DNA of 64,000 bases from Catonia carolina (taxonomy: Eukaryota > Arthropoda > Insecta > Hemiptera > Achilidae), in NCBI GenBank assembly GCA_035578175.1, contig JAQMRL010000006.1:64340001-64404000 (forward strand), in the 5' to 3' direction. This document shows, piece by piece, positions 1-9,440 of this stretch (positions are counted from its first letter, which is position 1; the number at the start of each line of letters is the position of its first letter). The position numbers were made by a program, and so were the translations under genes. The notes under the pieces were generated by a model, which saw only the letters and a list, made by a program, of their open reading frames with translations, was not told the origin of the DNA and ran no database searches.

Positions 1-483
1 GGAAGTTAGTCGCTCAGTTTAAGGAGAGGGTGGTCAAGAGACTGCGGAAGGGATACATATGGAGATCAGCAGGCTCGCCCTCTCCCACAGTGAATCAATC
101 CTGTCCCGATCTCAGAAGGTAAGGTAGGTTCACTTATTTCCTGAGGTGGTGATGAAAGTGGCAAACGAAAGTGAGAGAGTGAGTGTAGGTCAGTGACAGC
201 GGGAGGGGAATTAGGCTGGCTACGGTTCCCTTCCACGCCCCGCTGACAGTATGTTTTTTTTTTTTAATCCAACATTTCCCATGAAGTATTATATAAAAAG
301 TTCCGAGAGAGGTGGAGGGTTGTTTGCTGATACCGGCTCAATTGGCCAGGTGGCGGGTTTTTGGTTGGTAGGCGGTTGCGACCTCCTTGGGGCTGGACGA
401 GGACGCCTCAATTGAGTCCAACACTACTATAAAAAAAACCTTAAATATGATACAACCCAGCTTCACCGGGTATGATTCTGTTG
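1..483 (+). mobile_element. 3' end of R1-like non-LTR retrotransposon, copy 1
   Basis: Bases 1-125 match, in inverted orientation, the C-terminal coding and 3' untranslated DNA of the R1-like element at 15466-16294. The frame opening KLVAQFKERVVKRL at the window edge corresponds to the extreme C-terminus of that protein; a 2-base loss soon after shifts the frame. The rest is untranslated sequence containing a T-run near 250-265. The element enters from outside the window, so its reverse transcriptase is not visible. The match runs on without a break into the family A repeat, so both copies carry the same junction. Confidence 0.7.
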
Positions 484-629
484 GTGGTAAATTTGGCTTT
501 CTCTTGCCTACATAAATAGCATAGAGAGAAAAGTATTTTTGTCATGCCGATTTCCAGAAATCGAGTTTTCACCGAAAATACACGTTTTCAGACCCCTTGA
601 ACCCAAAAATCATAGATTTAGAGATCGGG

Positions 630-678
<49 letters not shown>

Positions 679-955
679 CGCGTGTGTGTGTGTGTGTGTG
701 TGCGCGCGCGCGCGTGTGTGTGTGTAAGTGTGTGTGTGCGCGCGCGTGCGTGCGTGCGTGGGTAGTGTGTGTGTGTGTGCGCGCGCGCGCGCGCGTGTGT
801 GTTTGTGAACAGAATATTTCAAGAACGGATCATCGTACTATGTTGAAACTTGGAATTTAAGTGCAAGGTAGAGTAGGTGCCATGTCTGCTGAAATTAAAA
901 TTGTGTATTTTCTTTTATTTTAGTACAAATTACTTTATTTATATTTACAATAAAA
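484..955 (+). repeat. Family A dispersed repeat with (TG)n, copy A1
   Basis: Carries the family A order: GAGTTTTCACCG, a (TG)n/(CG)n tract, a block reading AACAGAATATTTCAAG, then GGTAGAGTAGGTGCC. Compared with the inverted copy at 14955-15465 it lacks about 150 bases between the microsatellite and the GTAGGTGCC block. No coding potential; the short frames across the TG tract are translations of the microsatellite. Confidence 0.7.
631..807 (+). repeat. (TG)n/(CG)n microsatellite inside family A
   Basis: About 175 bases of alternating purine-pyrimidine, mixing (TG)n with several (CG)n blocks and a few interruptions. It lies at the same internal position as the dinucleotide tracts of the other family A copies. 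Long (TG)(CG) runs can adopt Z-DNA; whether this one does is unknown. Confidence 0.9.
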
Positions 956-1335
956 AACATATATTTTACTTTTAAAACAAAATATAAAAGAGAAACAGTT
1001 AATGATGTAGGCTACTGTTAAAAATACAGTCTACTCTCCGTATTCGCGGTTCCAGTTTTGTTATAGTTTCATTTTTTATTTTCCGACATTTTGTTTGAAA
1101 AGTGAATTCAAATAAGAACAACGCAATTGACACTTAATACATGTACGTAAGTAACTGTAGTATAGTAACACAAAACATACGTCAACTTTACTTTTAGAAA
1201 CACTAAATTGAAAATGCGAGAGAAAGGAATTATAGGCCTACGATTCGACACTACAACTGACGTTAAAGTACACGTAATTAAATATTACTCACATTAATAA
1301 AATCAGTTAATATGAACGTTCTAATGTTATCAGTT

Positions 1336-3168
1336 GAATCCTGAATCCTGGTTGAGAGGGCTAAGAAGCCCTATGATGGCGACATCGTGTTAAGGAACAC
1401 CTGGTCGCTCGGGGAACAATATAACAGAATAATTGCAACCTCAAGAAATTTAGGGGGAATTTTATAGTTTAAATAGGAAATAGGATTCTGGTTCGTGGGA
1501 CATTGGAACTGGGACTTGAAAGGAGGTAATTTATTTTTAGAAGTTATCTGTGGAAAATTTAAATTAAGGGACAAGTGGGTTTAAGAGCGGCTCTTTTATT
1601 TTATTTTATTTTTCAGTGGCCTTTTTTCAGTTTTGTGGGAGTCCTATTATCTTGGTGAGGGGAAGGCATGCATTTTACTGAACGTGGACTAAAGGTATAA
1701 TTTAAGGTAGGGGTTAGTTTATGATTTCAGGGGAGACGGAAAGGGCAGAGTTTGGCATAATCACCGGCCTTTTTATCTTCTGAGTGTTTATTAATTTAAA
1801 ATGGCGGCTCTTTTCACCGTAGTGGAGTGATTATGCATAGGAACATGGGGACAACTACCAACTGGGGAGAGTGAGTCATACAAGTAGAAGGGGCATGGGC
1901 AAATAAGAGGAATACAGGGCAGAATAAAAATGTGGCAACTCTAAATTTTGTTAAGTGGGTCATACTGAAATTTAGATAAAGTCGTGGAATGGTAATGGCA
2001 TAGAGACTTCAGGTGGGTGTGGGCGTCGGTACAAGTCCTGAATGATCTGGGGTCCGTCAGTTTTCCCAGCGTCGTGTAGCCGTTTCGAGGTATTGTAAAT
2101 AAAGTCCTCCATAGAAGGGAAGAGAAGGTGTTCGTGTATGATGCGATTGGATATAAGATAGTGGAACTGTGTGATGCACCGGAGGACTTTGTTCTGGTAT
2201 GCTGAAGTACGTCTTTTGTTGGACTTGGAGAGAAAGGGCCACCATACCGGTGACCCGTACAAAAGGAAAGGACGTAGGATAGAGGAGTACATCAGAAGTT
2301 TCAGTTTTGAGGAGTATGCAGGAGAGAGGAACAAAGGGATGAGTAAAGCGAACAAGGCCCTACCCTTGCTAAGTTTGCTGTCAATGTGCTGTCGAAGTGT
2401 CAATCGTTTATCTAGGTCAACCCCTAGATATTTCACGCTGTTCTGCCATGGGAGGAGTTCCCCTTCCAATCGTAGAGGCGGAGGAACATTGCGTTTTAGT
2501 GTAAAGTGGATTGCTTCGCATTTTGTGGGGTTAAGTGATAGTCTCCAGACACGACACCAGCTAGTGATGTCTAGAAGCTGAGTTTGAAGCGCGCGGCAAT
2601 TGAGGCGGAGGCATCTGCCGTGACGGTACAGAATAGCATCATCGGCAAACAGTCCGAATTGGATTGAATCACGGACAGGAAAATCGAAGGTGTACATAAG
2701 ATAGAGGATGGGCCCAAGGACCGAGCCCTGAGGTACACCCGCGGACGAAAGGGTGAGTGGGGACATGGCCATGTGGAACTGAGGAATAGTGACAGAGACT
2801 TGGAACTGTCTTCCAGTAAGATAGGAATGGAGTAATCGGACAGTTGAGGGGGGAAAGAATTGTGCCAGTTTGTAAAGGAGGCCCATATGCCAGACGCGGT
2901 CAAATGCAGCCCGAAAATCAAGCAGCACAGCCGTCGTGTCACAGTAAGAATTTCTGGCATCCACAAGTGCCGTGACGATGCGGAGGAGTTGGGTAGTTGT
3001 GGAGTGTCCTTGACGAAAACCAAATTGCTCGGGGGGAAGAACAGATTCAACAACAGGACGCAGGCGCGGGAGAAGAAGCCTTTCGAATAATTTTGGCAGG
3101 ATCGGCAAAAGGGAAATTGGTCTATAACTTTCGGGATCAGTCGGACGTTTGTGGGGTTTCAGAATAGT
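1336..3168 (-). mobile_element. 5'-truncated Jockey-like non-LTR retrotransposon
   Basis: A 1,833-base insertion in duplication copy 1. It is flanked by a 12-base target-site duplication, ATGTTATCAGTT, at 1324-1335 and 3169-3180. The paralogous site near 23150-23162 in copy 2 is uninterrupted, so both edges are fixed by an empty site. The reverse-transcriptase frame is open from the truncation point to its stop, followed by a ~630-base 3' untranslated region that ends in a short tandem tail, AGGATTC twice (minus strand). 5' truncation, a long target-site duplication and a simple-repeat tail fit target-primed reverse transcription. Confidence 0.9.
1972..3168 (-). CDS. Reverse transcriptase, Jockey-like, partial
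   Basis: An uninterrupted frame of about 398 codons with no start of its own, because the element is 5' truncated; it begins inside the protein at the truncation point. Landmarks in order: SYRPISLLP (entry to the fingers), FGFRQGHST, LLDFRAAFDRV (palm, first catalytic Asp region), SSAGVPQGSVLGP, FGLFADDAILY (catalytic FADD box), VKYLGVDLD, then the thumb and a C-terminal tail with LLYGSPVW. These are the ordered motifs of Jockey-clade reverse transcriptases, which copy element RNA at a nicked genomic target. The upstream endonuclease and ORF1 are missing, so the copy cannot move by itself. The lack of any stop or frameshift over 1.2 kb indicates a fairly young insertion. Confidence 0.9.
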   Translation of the reverse strand, partial: TILKPHKRPTDPESYRPISLLPILPKLFERLLLPRLRPVVESVLPPEQFGFRQGHSTTTQLLRIVTALVDARNSYCDTTAVLLDFRAAFDRVWHMGLLYKLAQFFPPSTVRLLHSYLTGRQFQVSVTIPQFHMAMSPLTLSSAGVPQGSVLGPILYLMYTFDFPVRDSIQFGLFADDAILYRHGRCLRLNCRALQTQLLDITSWCRVWRLSLNPTKCEAIHFTLKRNVPPPLRLEGELLPWQNSVKYLGVDLDKRLTLRQHIDSKLSKGRALFALLIPLFLSPAYSSKLKLLMYSSILRPFLLYGSPVWWPFLSKSNKRRTSAYQNKVLRCITQFHYLISNRIIHEHLLFPSMEDFIYNTSKRLHDAGKTDGPQIIQDLYRRPHPPEVSMPLPFHDFI

Positions 3169-3610
3169 ATGTTATCAGTTCTTCTTTTGTTAATATTTCT
3201 TTGTGTGACATATGACATATACATAATGTCACGTTGTTCGAACGTGAACAACGTGTGTTGGCAGTTTTTTAAAGGAGCAGTGAAGTGTGAGTTATGTTTT
3301 TGGAAATGCATGACTTCCCTACCACCCATCCAGTATGGCGTACACAAGGTCGTGCGCCAAGCTAGATTTCCACACACTTTTGTATCTATGTTGACTAGAT
3401 AAGGCAAGTAGAGGCAACGGCAACCGACCAAGCTTCTTTTGAATTTACATCTAGTATCGTTAACCCAAATTCGTAGCGTAGTTAGTGGAGGGGTGGCGTA
3501 ATATCATTTAAATAATTGCCAAATTTACCGTTTTTTTTTTCAAATTATGCACTCAATCCCGTTTATTTTGTGTCACATTTCATAATTGTAATAAATAGTA
3601 TTTTATTAGA

Positions 3611-3970
3611 TTACTCATTGCACCAATCAGCACAATTGTTCACCCATTGAAAATCAACACAATTAGCACGTTTGAATGTGCGCCATGCACATTTAGTCGA
3701 ATTACTTGACAAATACACGAAAATTTTACCACAATGATAGCACGGTGAGCTGCCTACACAATCTGGACTTATAGCCCTACAGCAACATACATCACAGCAG
3801 TTTACAACACATCCTTCACAAAAGAGGAATACAAAGAAGCAAATCAGAGTCACTCCAACCGCAGACAATCCAACCACGATAAAACCAATGACTGAACCAA
3901 TTAACTTCAATGCTTTATGGACTTTGACTTTGATATCTGGGTCATAAGTAGGCCGTCCATCTACTGTTTC
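3611..3970 (-). CDS. Cys-rich membrane-anchored protein, last exon, paralogue 1
   Basis: I do not recognise this protein. The exon opens right after a splice acceptor (TGTATGTTTTAG with a T-rich tract) in phase 0, reads 119 residues starting ETVDGRPTYDP, and stops. AATAAA signals follow within 50 bases. Residues 22-49 (IGSVIGFIVVGLSAV onward) form one hydrophobic membrane segment. The remaining ~70 residues carry 15 cysteines, including CCDVCCC and PCYHCG, and end in FKRANCVDFQ and NNCADWC. The paralogue at 23590-23955 keeps the acceptor, phase, membrane segment, end motifs and stop, but the Cys-rich middle is strongly diverged while the adjoining intron is about 94% identical. No upstream exon was found; a dead mariner lies in the upstream intron. 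Function could be surface, secretory or effector-like, but this is open. Confidence 0.6.
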   Translation of the reverse strand, partial: ETVDGRPTYDPDIKVKVHKALKLIGSVIGFIVVGLSAVGVTLICFFVFLFCEGCVVNCCDVCCCRAISPDCVGSSPCYHCGKIFVYLSSNSTKCAWRTFKRANCVDFQWVNNCADWCNE

Positions 3971-4181
3971 CTAAAACATACAAAGTAAACATCACCTGTC
4001 AGTCACTATTCTTACAAATTTAATAAAATATTTACTTCAAATGAAGACATCAGTCCGGATAGTCTAAACGTTAAGATTTGTTTTTTAAGAAAAAACCCCT
4101 TCCGTTTATTATTGCCTTTTCCTCCATGTGAGGGTGTAAAGAGTCCTGATATGGAAAGCTAACAGAAAAACCAAACAGTTA

Positions 4182-5515
4182 CAGAGTGATTGTTTATTCC
4201 TGTTACCCATTTGTTAATGTCTGGTAATTTATTTCTAAGATAGGGAAATTTTCTTTTGTGACAGGTAGTTGGAAGCTCACTCAAGCGGTATGGATACGGC
4301 AGAGTGAGTCAATTCTCCTTGAGTTGTGTAAAATTTTATGCTGTTTCCAGTCGTATTCAAACAGAATGTCTTTTACCCTACAAGAAACGGTTTTTATTTT
4401 TGAACAATATTTTGCTACAAAATCGTACGCAAGTGTAAAAGAATCATTTCAAATTAAATTTGTTGGTGTTCCTCCACCGGAAACAATGCGAATTTCTAAT
4501 CTAACAAACCGATTTTGAAAAATAGGTAGTGTTTGCGACAGAAAACGTAGTGGATGACCAACTCTCTTGCAAAATGACCTTTTAGAGAATGTGAAAACAA
4601 TATTGTTCAATTCTCCACGGAAAAGTTTACGAAAACGTTCCTCGCAAGTTGGTTTGTCATATTTGAGTGCTCAGAAAGCTGCTAAAAAATTGAAATTGTA
4701 TCCCTATCGCGTACGATTAGTCCAAGAGTTTCAGTCTCTAGATTTAAACAAGAGATTGCAATATTGCCGTTGGTTTAGGTCTTTCGTAAATGAAAACGGA
4801 ATCGAAATTTTAAAATAGTGTTCTTTAGTGATGAAGCTTGGATAAATCTAGACGATTATTTGAACAGTCAAAACACTCGAATTTAGGCGGCTGAAAATCT
4901 TAACGCTTTACAAAAAAAAAATCTTTGCATCCTGCAATAATTGCTGTGTGTTGTGCGATATCTCGTCATAGTGTAGTCGGACCCAAATTCTTCGAACCGA
5001 CAGTAAAAGGTGAAGTATATAGGAACATTGTGTGTCAATTTTTGTCCCTCCTTGAAACTCAAGAACAACTGGTTTCAGCAAGTCGGCGTTACTTGCCACA
5101 CGTCTCGAGAAACCATGCATTTTCTGCAAGACTTCTTTGGTGGTCGAATAATAAGCAAGGCCTTATGGCCTCCAAGGTCCCTACACCTCACATCTCTTGA
5201 CTACTTTTTGTAGGACTACATTAATTCCGAGGCCTTGAAAAACAATCCTCACACTATTGATGAACTTAAAAGTCAAACTTAATCACGAATGTATCCAATG
5301 TAACTTTAAAAGATTTCTGCTGATATGCTGAATAGAGTTGGAGCGTGTATAACCGCATAGGGTGGCGTTTTGAGCATATTCTTTTACAATTATACAAGTA
5401 ATGATATTTTTTTATTTAATCTCTTTTGAAAGTAACAAATACATTTTTCTATTATTGCATTTACCTTTCAAAAATTACATTACAAATTGGGTACCAGGAC
5501 TAAAAAATCACTCTG
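4182..5515 (+). mobile_element. Dead mariner-like element (DUF4817-type head), duplication copy 1
   Basis: Bounded by ~28-base terminal inverted repeats starting CAGAGTGATT (4182 on; inverted at 5515) and by TA at 4180-4181 and 5516-5517. The broken transposase runs from about 4369: MSFTLQETVFIFEQYF, a GSVCDRKRSG linker, a second helix-turn-helix (SPRKSLRKRSSQVG) and HPYRV/VQEFQ-like sequence. The catalytic part follows in other frames: FFSDEAWINLD (first Asp), FQQVGVTCHTS and SLDYFL (third position). The second catalytic Asp of the usual QQDG is Val here. At least three stops or frameshifts are visible. The copy at 24092-25485 has the same lesion. Confidence 0.85.
4369..5335 (+). pseudogene. 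Mariner-like transposase pseudogene, copy 1
   Basis: Coding remnant of the element at 4182-5515. The N-terminal paired helix-turn-helix region is recognisable as the DUF4817 type common in insect mariner-like elements, and the DDE domain is scattered over several frames (4258-4518, 4567-4818, 4820-4915, 5010-5213). The first Asp (SDEAW) and the third (LDYFL) survive; the second is Val. With frameshifts and an internal stop after TNRF it cannot encode active transposase. Confidence 0.85.
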
Positions 5516-6334
5516 TATCATTTATTTTGACGTATTGCCATTCTTTTTATCTACAACTGCACTCACACACCTTATTGTTTGTGTTAACTGTTTTGAACGT
5601 TCTGGAACATTCTGTTTGGATAGCTTGTTGTTTGTGGATTAGGTCATTAGCCGGAAGGCTGGTTTGAACTTCTAGAGGCTTTACTAATTAAAACGAGGAG
5701 TGAGAGTGCTTATTATTACCTTCTTCACTGAGCAGATAAGTATGCTTATCACCATGCCAGGCCCTCTGAAAAGCTACTACTCGTACTTTTCACTCTGCGA
5801 ATGACAGATAACTCTGACTTGTGTCTTTTACACCTCTACGTCTTCTGCTCTTAAATCTTTCAGTCATACTATAACTGGTTGACCATGTGATAAGAAACAA
5901 AAGTATTTTTTGTAGCCCTGGAACTAGCAGATGGAAATAATATAACTCTCCACCTACCTCGTTCAAACCAGCCTATCAGCTGATGTCCTAAACAACAATA
6001 CTACCGGTTATGGAAGGACATCTTACCAATATATTAGATAGAATGCATTTGCGATTTTTTGAAGAAGCTTATTTAAAATTTTGTGCTGTTAAGTTGAATT
6101 AAGTATTGTTGTCGTCCAGAGTTTGAAATTGTTATTTTATAATAAAGAATCTCACGGGTGTAACGTTACTAAATTAGCGACGTTTTGACATGGATGTTTA
6201 AAAATAAAAACCAACACTACATTTACAAGGAAAACTGATATAAAAAAAATAAATTAAAACATATTTAACACGTAAGAAATTTAAATTTTAACAAAAAGAA
6301 AATACACACAGACTTAACTGTTAAATTTTAAAAC
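5516..6334 (-). repeat. Family N SINE (minus) plus a second N tail, in duplication copy 1
   Basis: Bases about 5627-5955 match family N on the minus strand, including GAAGTTCAAACC and GCCAGGCCCTCTGAAAAG in plus-strand reading. Immediately after it, 5963-5999 repeats only the 3' end of family N in the opposite direction (TTCAAACCAGCC then CTAAACAACAA), so a full copy and a short tail meet head to tail-end. The remaining DNA up to 6334 shows no coding potential and is shared with copy 2. Confidence 0.65.
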
Positions 6335-7310
6335 AAAAAAAATCTGGTGTGTCAAACACCCACACCACTTTCTCTTGCCAATGCAAACAGTGAACAATAT
6401 AGGTAACCCAACATTACAAATAAGCAATAAACGAACCTCAAAAAACATAACCTATTTTAATCATGAGTGAATGATGCAAAATGAAAACCAACCTTACTTT
6501 GGCCTAATAATACGGAAAATCATTCTTTTACGCTGACCTAAGCTCTATATGGAAAAATCCTTAAAAAAAAGTTTAACATCCTTTAAGTTCCAATAAATTA
6601 TATTACATACTTATAGTATTGTCGTTAAATACATACTAAAGCCGAAATTTTTAAATATTTATTTATTACAGATTTTCATGGAAAAACAGCGAAAATCACT
6701 AATTAACGCTAAACTAAGCGTTAAACAAGCCAACGTTTGGCAAAAAAGTTTTAGGTTTTTGACACTTTTACAATTTGGATGATATACACGTTTGCCCTAA
6801 AATGCATATTAAGGCCGCGATCTTAAAAAAAACATTATTTTTTTCTACGAGAGCACAGCCTCCCTCAGAACGTCAGCAGACATGGCGCCTACCCTACATA
6901 ATAGTACTGAAAAATATAGTAAATAAGGTGATTTTTAAAACAATCTTAAAAACCGTTTTTGAAAAAATCGAAAAATACTGAGAAATTTTTACACGAATAA
7001 TCTAAATAATACTTCCGGTTGAAATATTTTGGTAAAAAAAGTTCTTGTCGGATCCTTTAGTTACCTACATAACTTAGGTTTCAAGTCTCAATTTTTCGTA
7101 CGATGTTCCGTTCTTGAGATATTGTGTTAACGCGCGCACGCACGCGCACACACACATACACACACACACACAAATGCCAATCGCTAAAAAATGTTTTTTT
7201 TTTTGGTTGTGGGGATCTGTAAATGTGTTTATCCGGTGAAAACTCAATTTCTTAAATTCGCCATGAAAACAATACTTTCCTTGCTACATATTCAAATAAA
7301 TGAATAAACA
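6335..7310 (-). repeat. Family A dispersed repeat, copy A2
   Basis: Minus-strand family A copy: CTGGTGTG and CTTTCTCTTGCCAATGC at the low-coordinate end, ACTTCCGGTTGAAATATT near 7010, a (CG/CA) tract at 7131-7172, then GGTGAAAACTCAATTTC. Shared with duplication copy 2 (26760-27720) and, inverted, with 13890-14880. Confidence 0.75.
7131..7172 (-). repeat. (CG/CA)n microsatellite in family A2
   Basis: Alternating CG and CA with one TA interruption, at the standard dinucleotide position of family A. Short compared with copies A1, A5 and A6. Confidence 0.85.
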
Positions 7311-7464
7311 ACTGTGAAGTCATGGTGAACTTGATGTTTCCATCATTACCTTCATCATAGTAATATTATAGCTAAAAATATTGTACAGCAAGCAATAAAG
7401 ATTAAAGTGTGTAAGCACAGTTAGCAATGTTGTCATTAATTTAATTTTTCGAATAACATTTGCA

Positions 7465-8095
7465 GACCTGCCATTCTGCTATTTACTTTGGCTGTTCAAT
7501 TAGTGAATTGCTTTCTTCTCTAATTCGAACATCAGGGCAAGATCGTCTGCAAGTGCTAGGCAGTGACCCTTGTCCCTGTAGCAGGTTTAGAGTTTCTTTT
7601 TCTAGAATTTTTGGAAAGTTTCCAGAGATCTTTCATGATTTCGTCCGAAATAACACTAAATAGCATCGGTAAACGCCATCATCTTATTTTAGCCATGTCA
7701 TGTTCTACAAAGGACTCACTAATTTATTCCTGAAACTTAATTTTTGAGTCTATTTTATGAGAAGAATAGTCTTCACCAACACCATATTCCTTTAGTTTGT
7801 TAACCAAAGTGTTCCTGTCTATCGATTCGTATATTATTAACAATATTATGATAATATACCAGAAATTTTCTCTTACCATGAACATTATAAAAATAACAAA
7901 CAAAACAAACATTGTTTTTCTGTTGTCTGAAGATTTGACTGTCATCTTTAGGAAATGAATTTTGAATCTGAAACTGTAGAAACCAAATTTAGTGTTGTAG
8001 AAGACCTTAAAAACAAAAATATTAATTTCTATAATTTGTAATAAATAATTACTGAACATTAATTAATTATTAATTTTAATGAATGGTTAATGGAA
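7465..8095 (-). pseudogene. RTE-like reverse-transcriptase relic 1
   Basis: On the minus strand YESIDRNTLVNKLKEYGV (7790-7850) matches the palm region of RTE-type non-LTR reverse transcriptases. Nearer 7550 comes DEIMKDLW (as in QGDGLxPxLF-DEIMK), then a broken ADDLAL catalytic box. Several stops and frame changes separate the motifs. Paralogues lie at 27870-28498 and, inverted and interrupted, at 12180-13890. Confidence 0.7.
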
Positions 8096-8310
8096 ACGAT
8101 CAGAAAAAGATTACTAAAACTCTACGGAAGCCTGGACAGAATGGATGACAACAGATCCACAAAAACAATTTTAGACACTAAACAATTTGTAGAACTAAGC
8201 TGTTGAATAAGTGGTTTAAAGAAGTCAGAAAGAAATTTGGGAAAACTGGAATAAACCGAAAAAACTTAATTTCCTTGGAGGAAAATGTCTTGGCCTCAAT
8301 TTGTTTATGA
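8096..8310 (+). pseudogene. RTE-like retrotransposon C-terminal relic
   Basis: The plus strand reads RLLKLYGSLDRMDDNRSTKTILD, the conserved 'RLRFYGH..RMDD.R..K.I' block near the C-terminus of RTE-type proteins. It decays into stops and a GLKKSERNLGK stretch. It abuts the segmental duplication boundary at 8095 and is absent from copy 2, so the breakpoint falls at or in this element. Confidence 0.6.
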
Positions 8311-8317
8311 ATTACGA

Positions 8318-8524
8318 GGTGTGGCAATTAAATAACCGGACTGGAGCTATAAAAATCCTCTAGCCAATCCCTACAACGCTTCATACGAATTTTCCATTGT
8401 TTTAAGCAATGCTGGAAGTCCGCTTCTGTCAGTTTGTTTAGAACTTTCATCGCTTTTGCTTTCACTGCTTCAACACTGTCAAATCTTGTCCATTCAAAGC
8501 TCCGATTTTCTTAGACAATAAATA
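8318..8524 (-). pseudogene. 3' fragment of a mariner-like element
   Basis: The low-coordinate edge carries a mariner-type terminal repeat, TACGAGGTGTGGCAATT. The minus strand then encodes a transposase C-terminus: RFDSVEAVKAKAMKVL, then DFQHCLKQWKIRMKRC, ending before the terminal repeat. This is the usual C-terminal helix region after the DDE domain of mariner transposases. The rest was lost where family A copy A3 begins at about 8525. Confidence 0.75.
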
Positions 8525-9440
8525 ATCTGGTGTGAAACAGTCACACAACTTTCTCTTTCCTTTGCAAATAATGAAAAATATAACCTAACATTAGTAATAA
8601 AACATTAGAAATTTAACAAAACTCAAAAACCATTATATACAAAAAAAAACAACAAAAAACTAATCTCATGAGAGATAACCTAATTTTAATCATGAGTGAA
8701 TGATGGGAAATGAAAATCAACCTTAGTTTGGCTTCATGATACGAAAAATCACTCTTTGACGCTAAACTAGGGTTTATAGAGAAAATGCTACTACTAAACG
8801 TTTTCGGTCTTTTACTTTTCTTAGAAATTTGATGATTTATGCACTTTTGTTGTGAAACGCGTACTACGGCCGAAATCTTAAAAAATCCTCTTCTTTTATT
8901 TTCATGGGAAAAACCAGAAAATCACTGATGACCGGTAAACTGAGCCTTACATACAGAAATGTTATAATTAAACATTGTTGGTTTTAAAATTTTCTACAAC
9001 TTTAATTATATACACTTTTGCCGTAAAATACATATTAAGGCCGCAATCTTTAAAAAAATCTACAAGAGTACAGCCTCTACAAGAAATTCAGCAGACATGG
9101 CGGCTACCCTATCTTGTAGAGGATATTATGAAATGTAGTAAATGAGGCGATTTAAAAAAATTCGTAACAGCCAAACCAAAAAATGAAAAATGACACGATA
9201 AACTATTACTTTCGGTTGAGCGATTTTGATGAAATTTTCGTGTCGGGTCCAATAGTGGTTCCTAACTACAGTTTCAAGTTTCAAATTTGTACAACGTTCC
9301 ATTCTTGAGATATTTTGTTTACACACACAAACACAAATCGTTAAAGTTTTTTTTGGTTCAGGGTGTCCGAAAACGTGATATCCGGTGAAAACTCGATTTC
9401 GTAAAATCGACATATATGCAATACATTCCGTCCTATATTT
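8525..9440 (-). repeat. Family A dispersed repeat, copy A3
   Basis: Complete-looking minus-strand family A copy, from ATCTGGTGTGAAACAG to TTCATATAAC. Its dinucleotide tract is only about 15 bases (ACACACACAAACAC near 9320), an unexpanded allele of the microsatellite found in other copies. Confidence 0.75.

Larger units (their letters stand above)
1066..8095 (+). repeat. Segmental duplication, copy 1
   Basis: Aligns collinearly with 22905-28498 apart from lineage-specific insertions. Shared content in order: anonymous DNA (1066-1335, then 3181-3600), the Cys-rich exon (3611-3970, minus), its upstream intron, a TIR-flanked dead mariner (4182-5515), a family N SINE (minus), anonymous DNA, a family A copy (minus) and a reverse-transcriptase relic (minus). 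By eye, intron and transposon segments are about 94-96% identical. The Jockey-like element at 1336-3168 is private to this copy. Homology ends at a shared TGGAAACGAT, after which copy 1 enters an RTE tail and copy 2 enters AT-rich DNA. Confidence 0.85.

Noticed and set aside
539..860. Open frames rich in Cys-Val or Ala-Arg across the TG/CG tract (also at 13967-14176, 15248-15457, 27469-27717, 48927-49274)
   Set aside because: They are translations of dinucleotide microsatellites inside family A repeats on either strand; no start context, splice site or conserved frame supports them.
3159..3431. 90-codon minus-strand frame shared with 23201-23410
   Set aside because: The frame exists in both duplicated segments, but similarity is only that of the surrounding DNA, it crosses the Jockey-like insertion edge in copy 1, and the two frames diverge at both ends. 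Kept as shared anonymous DNA.
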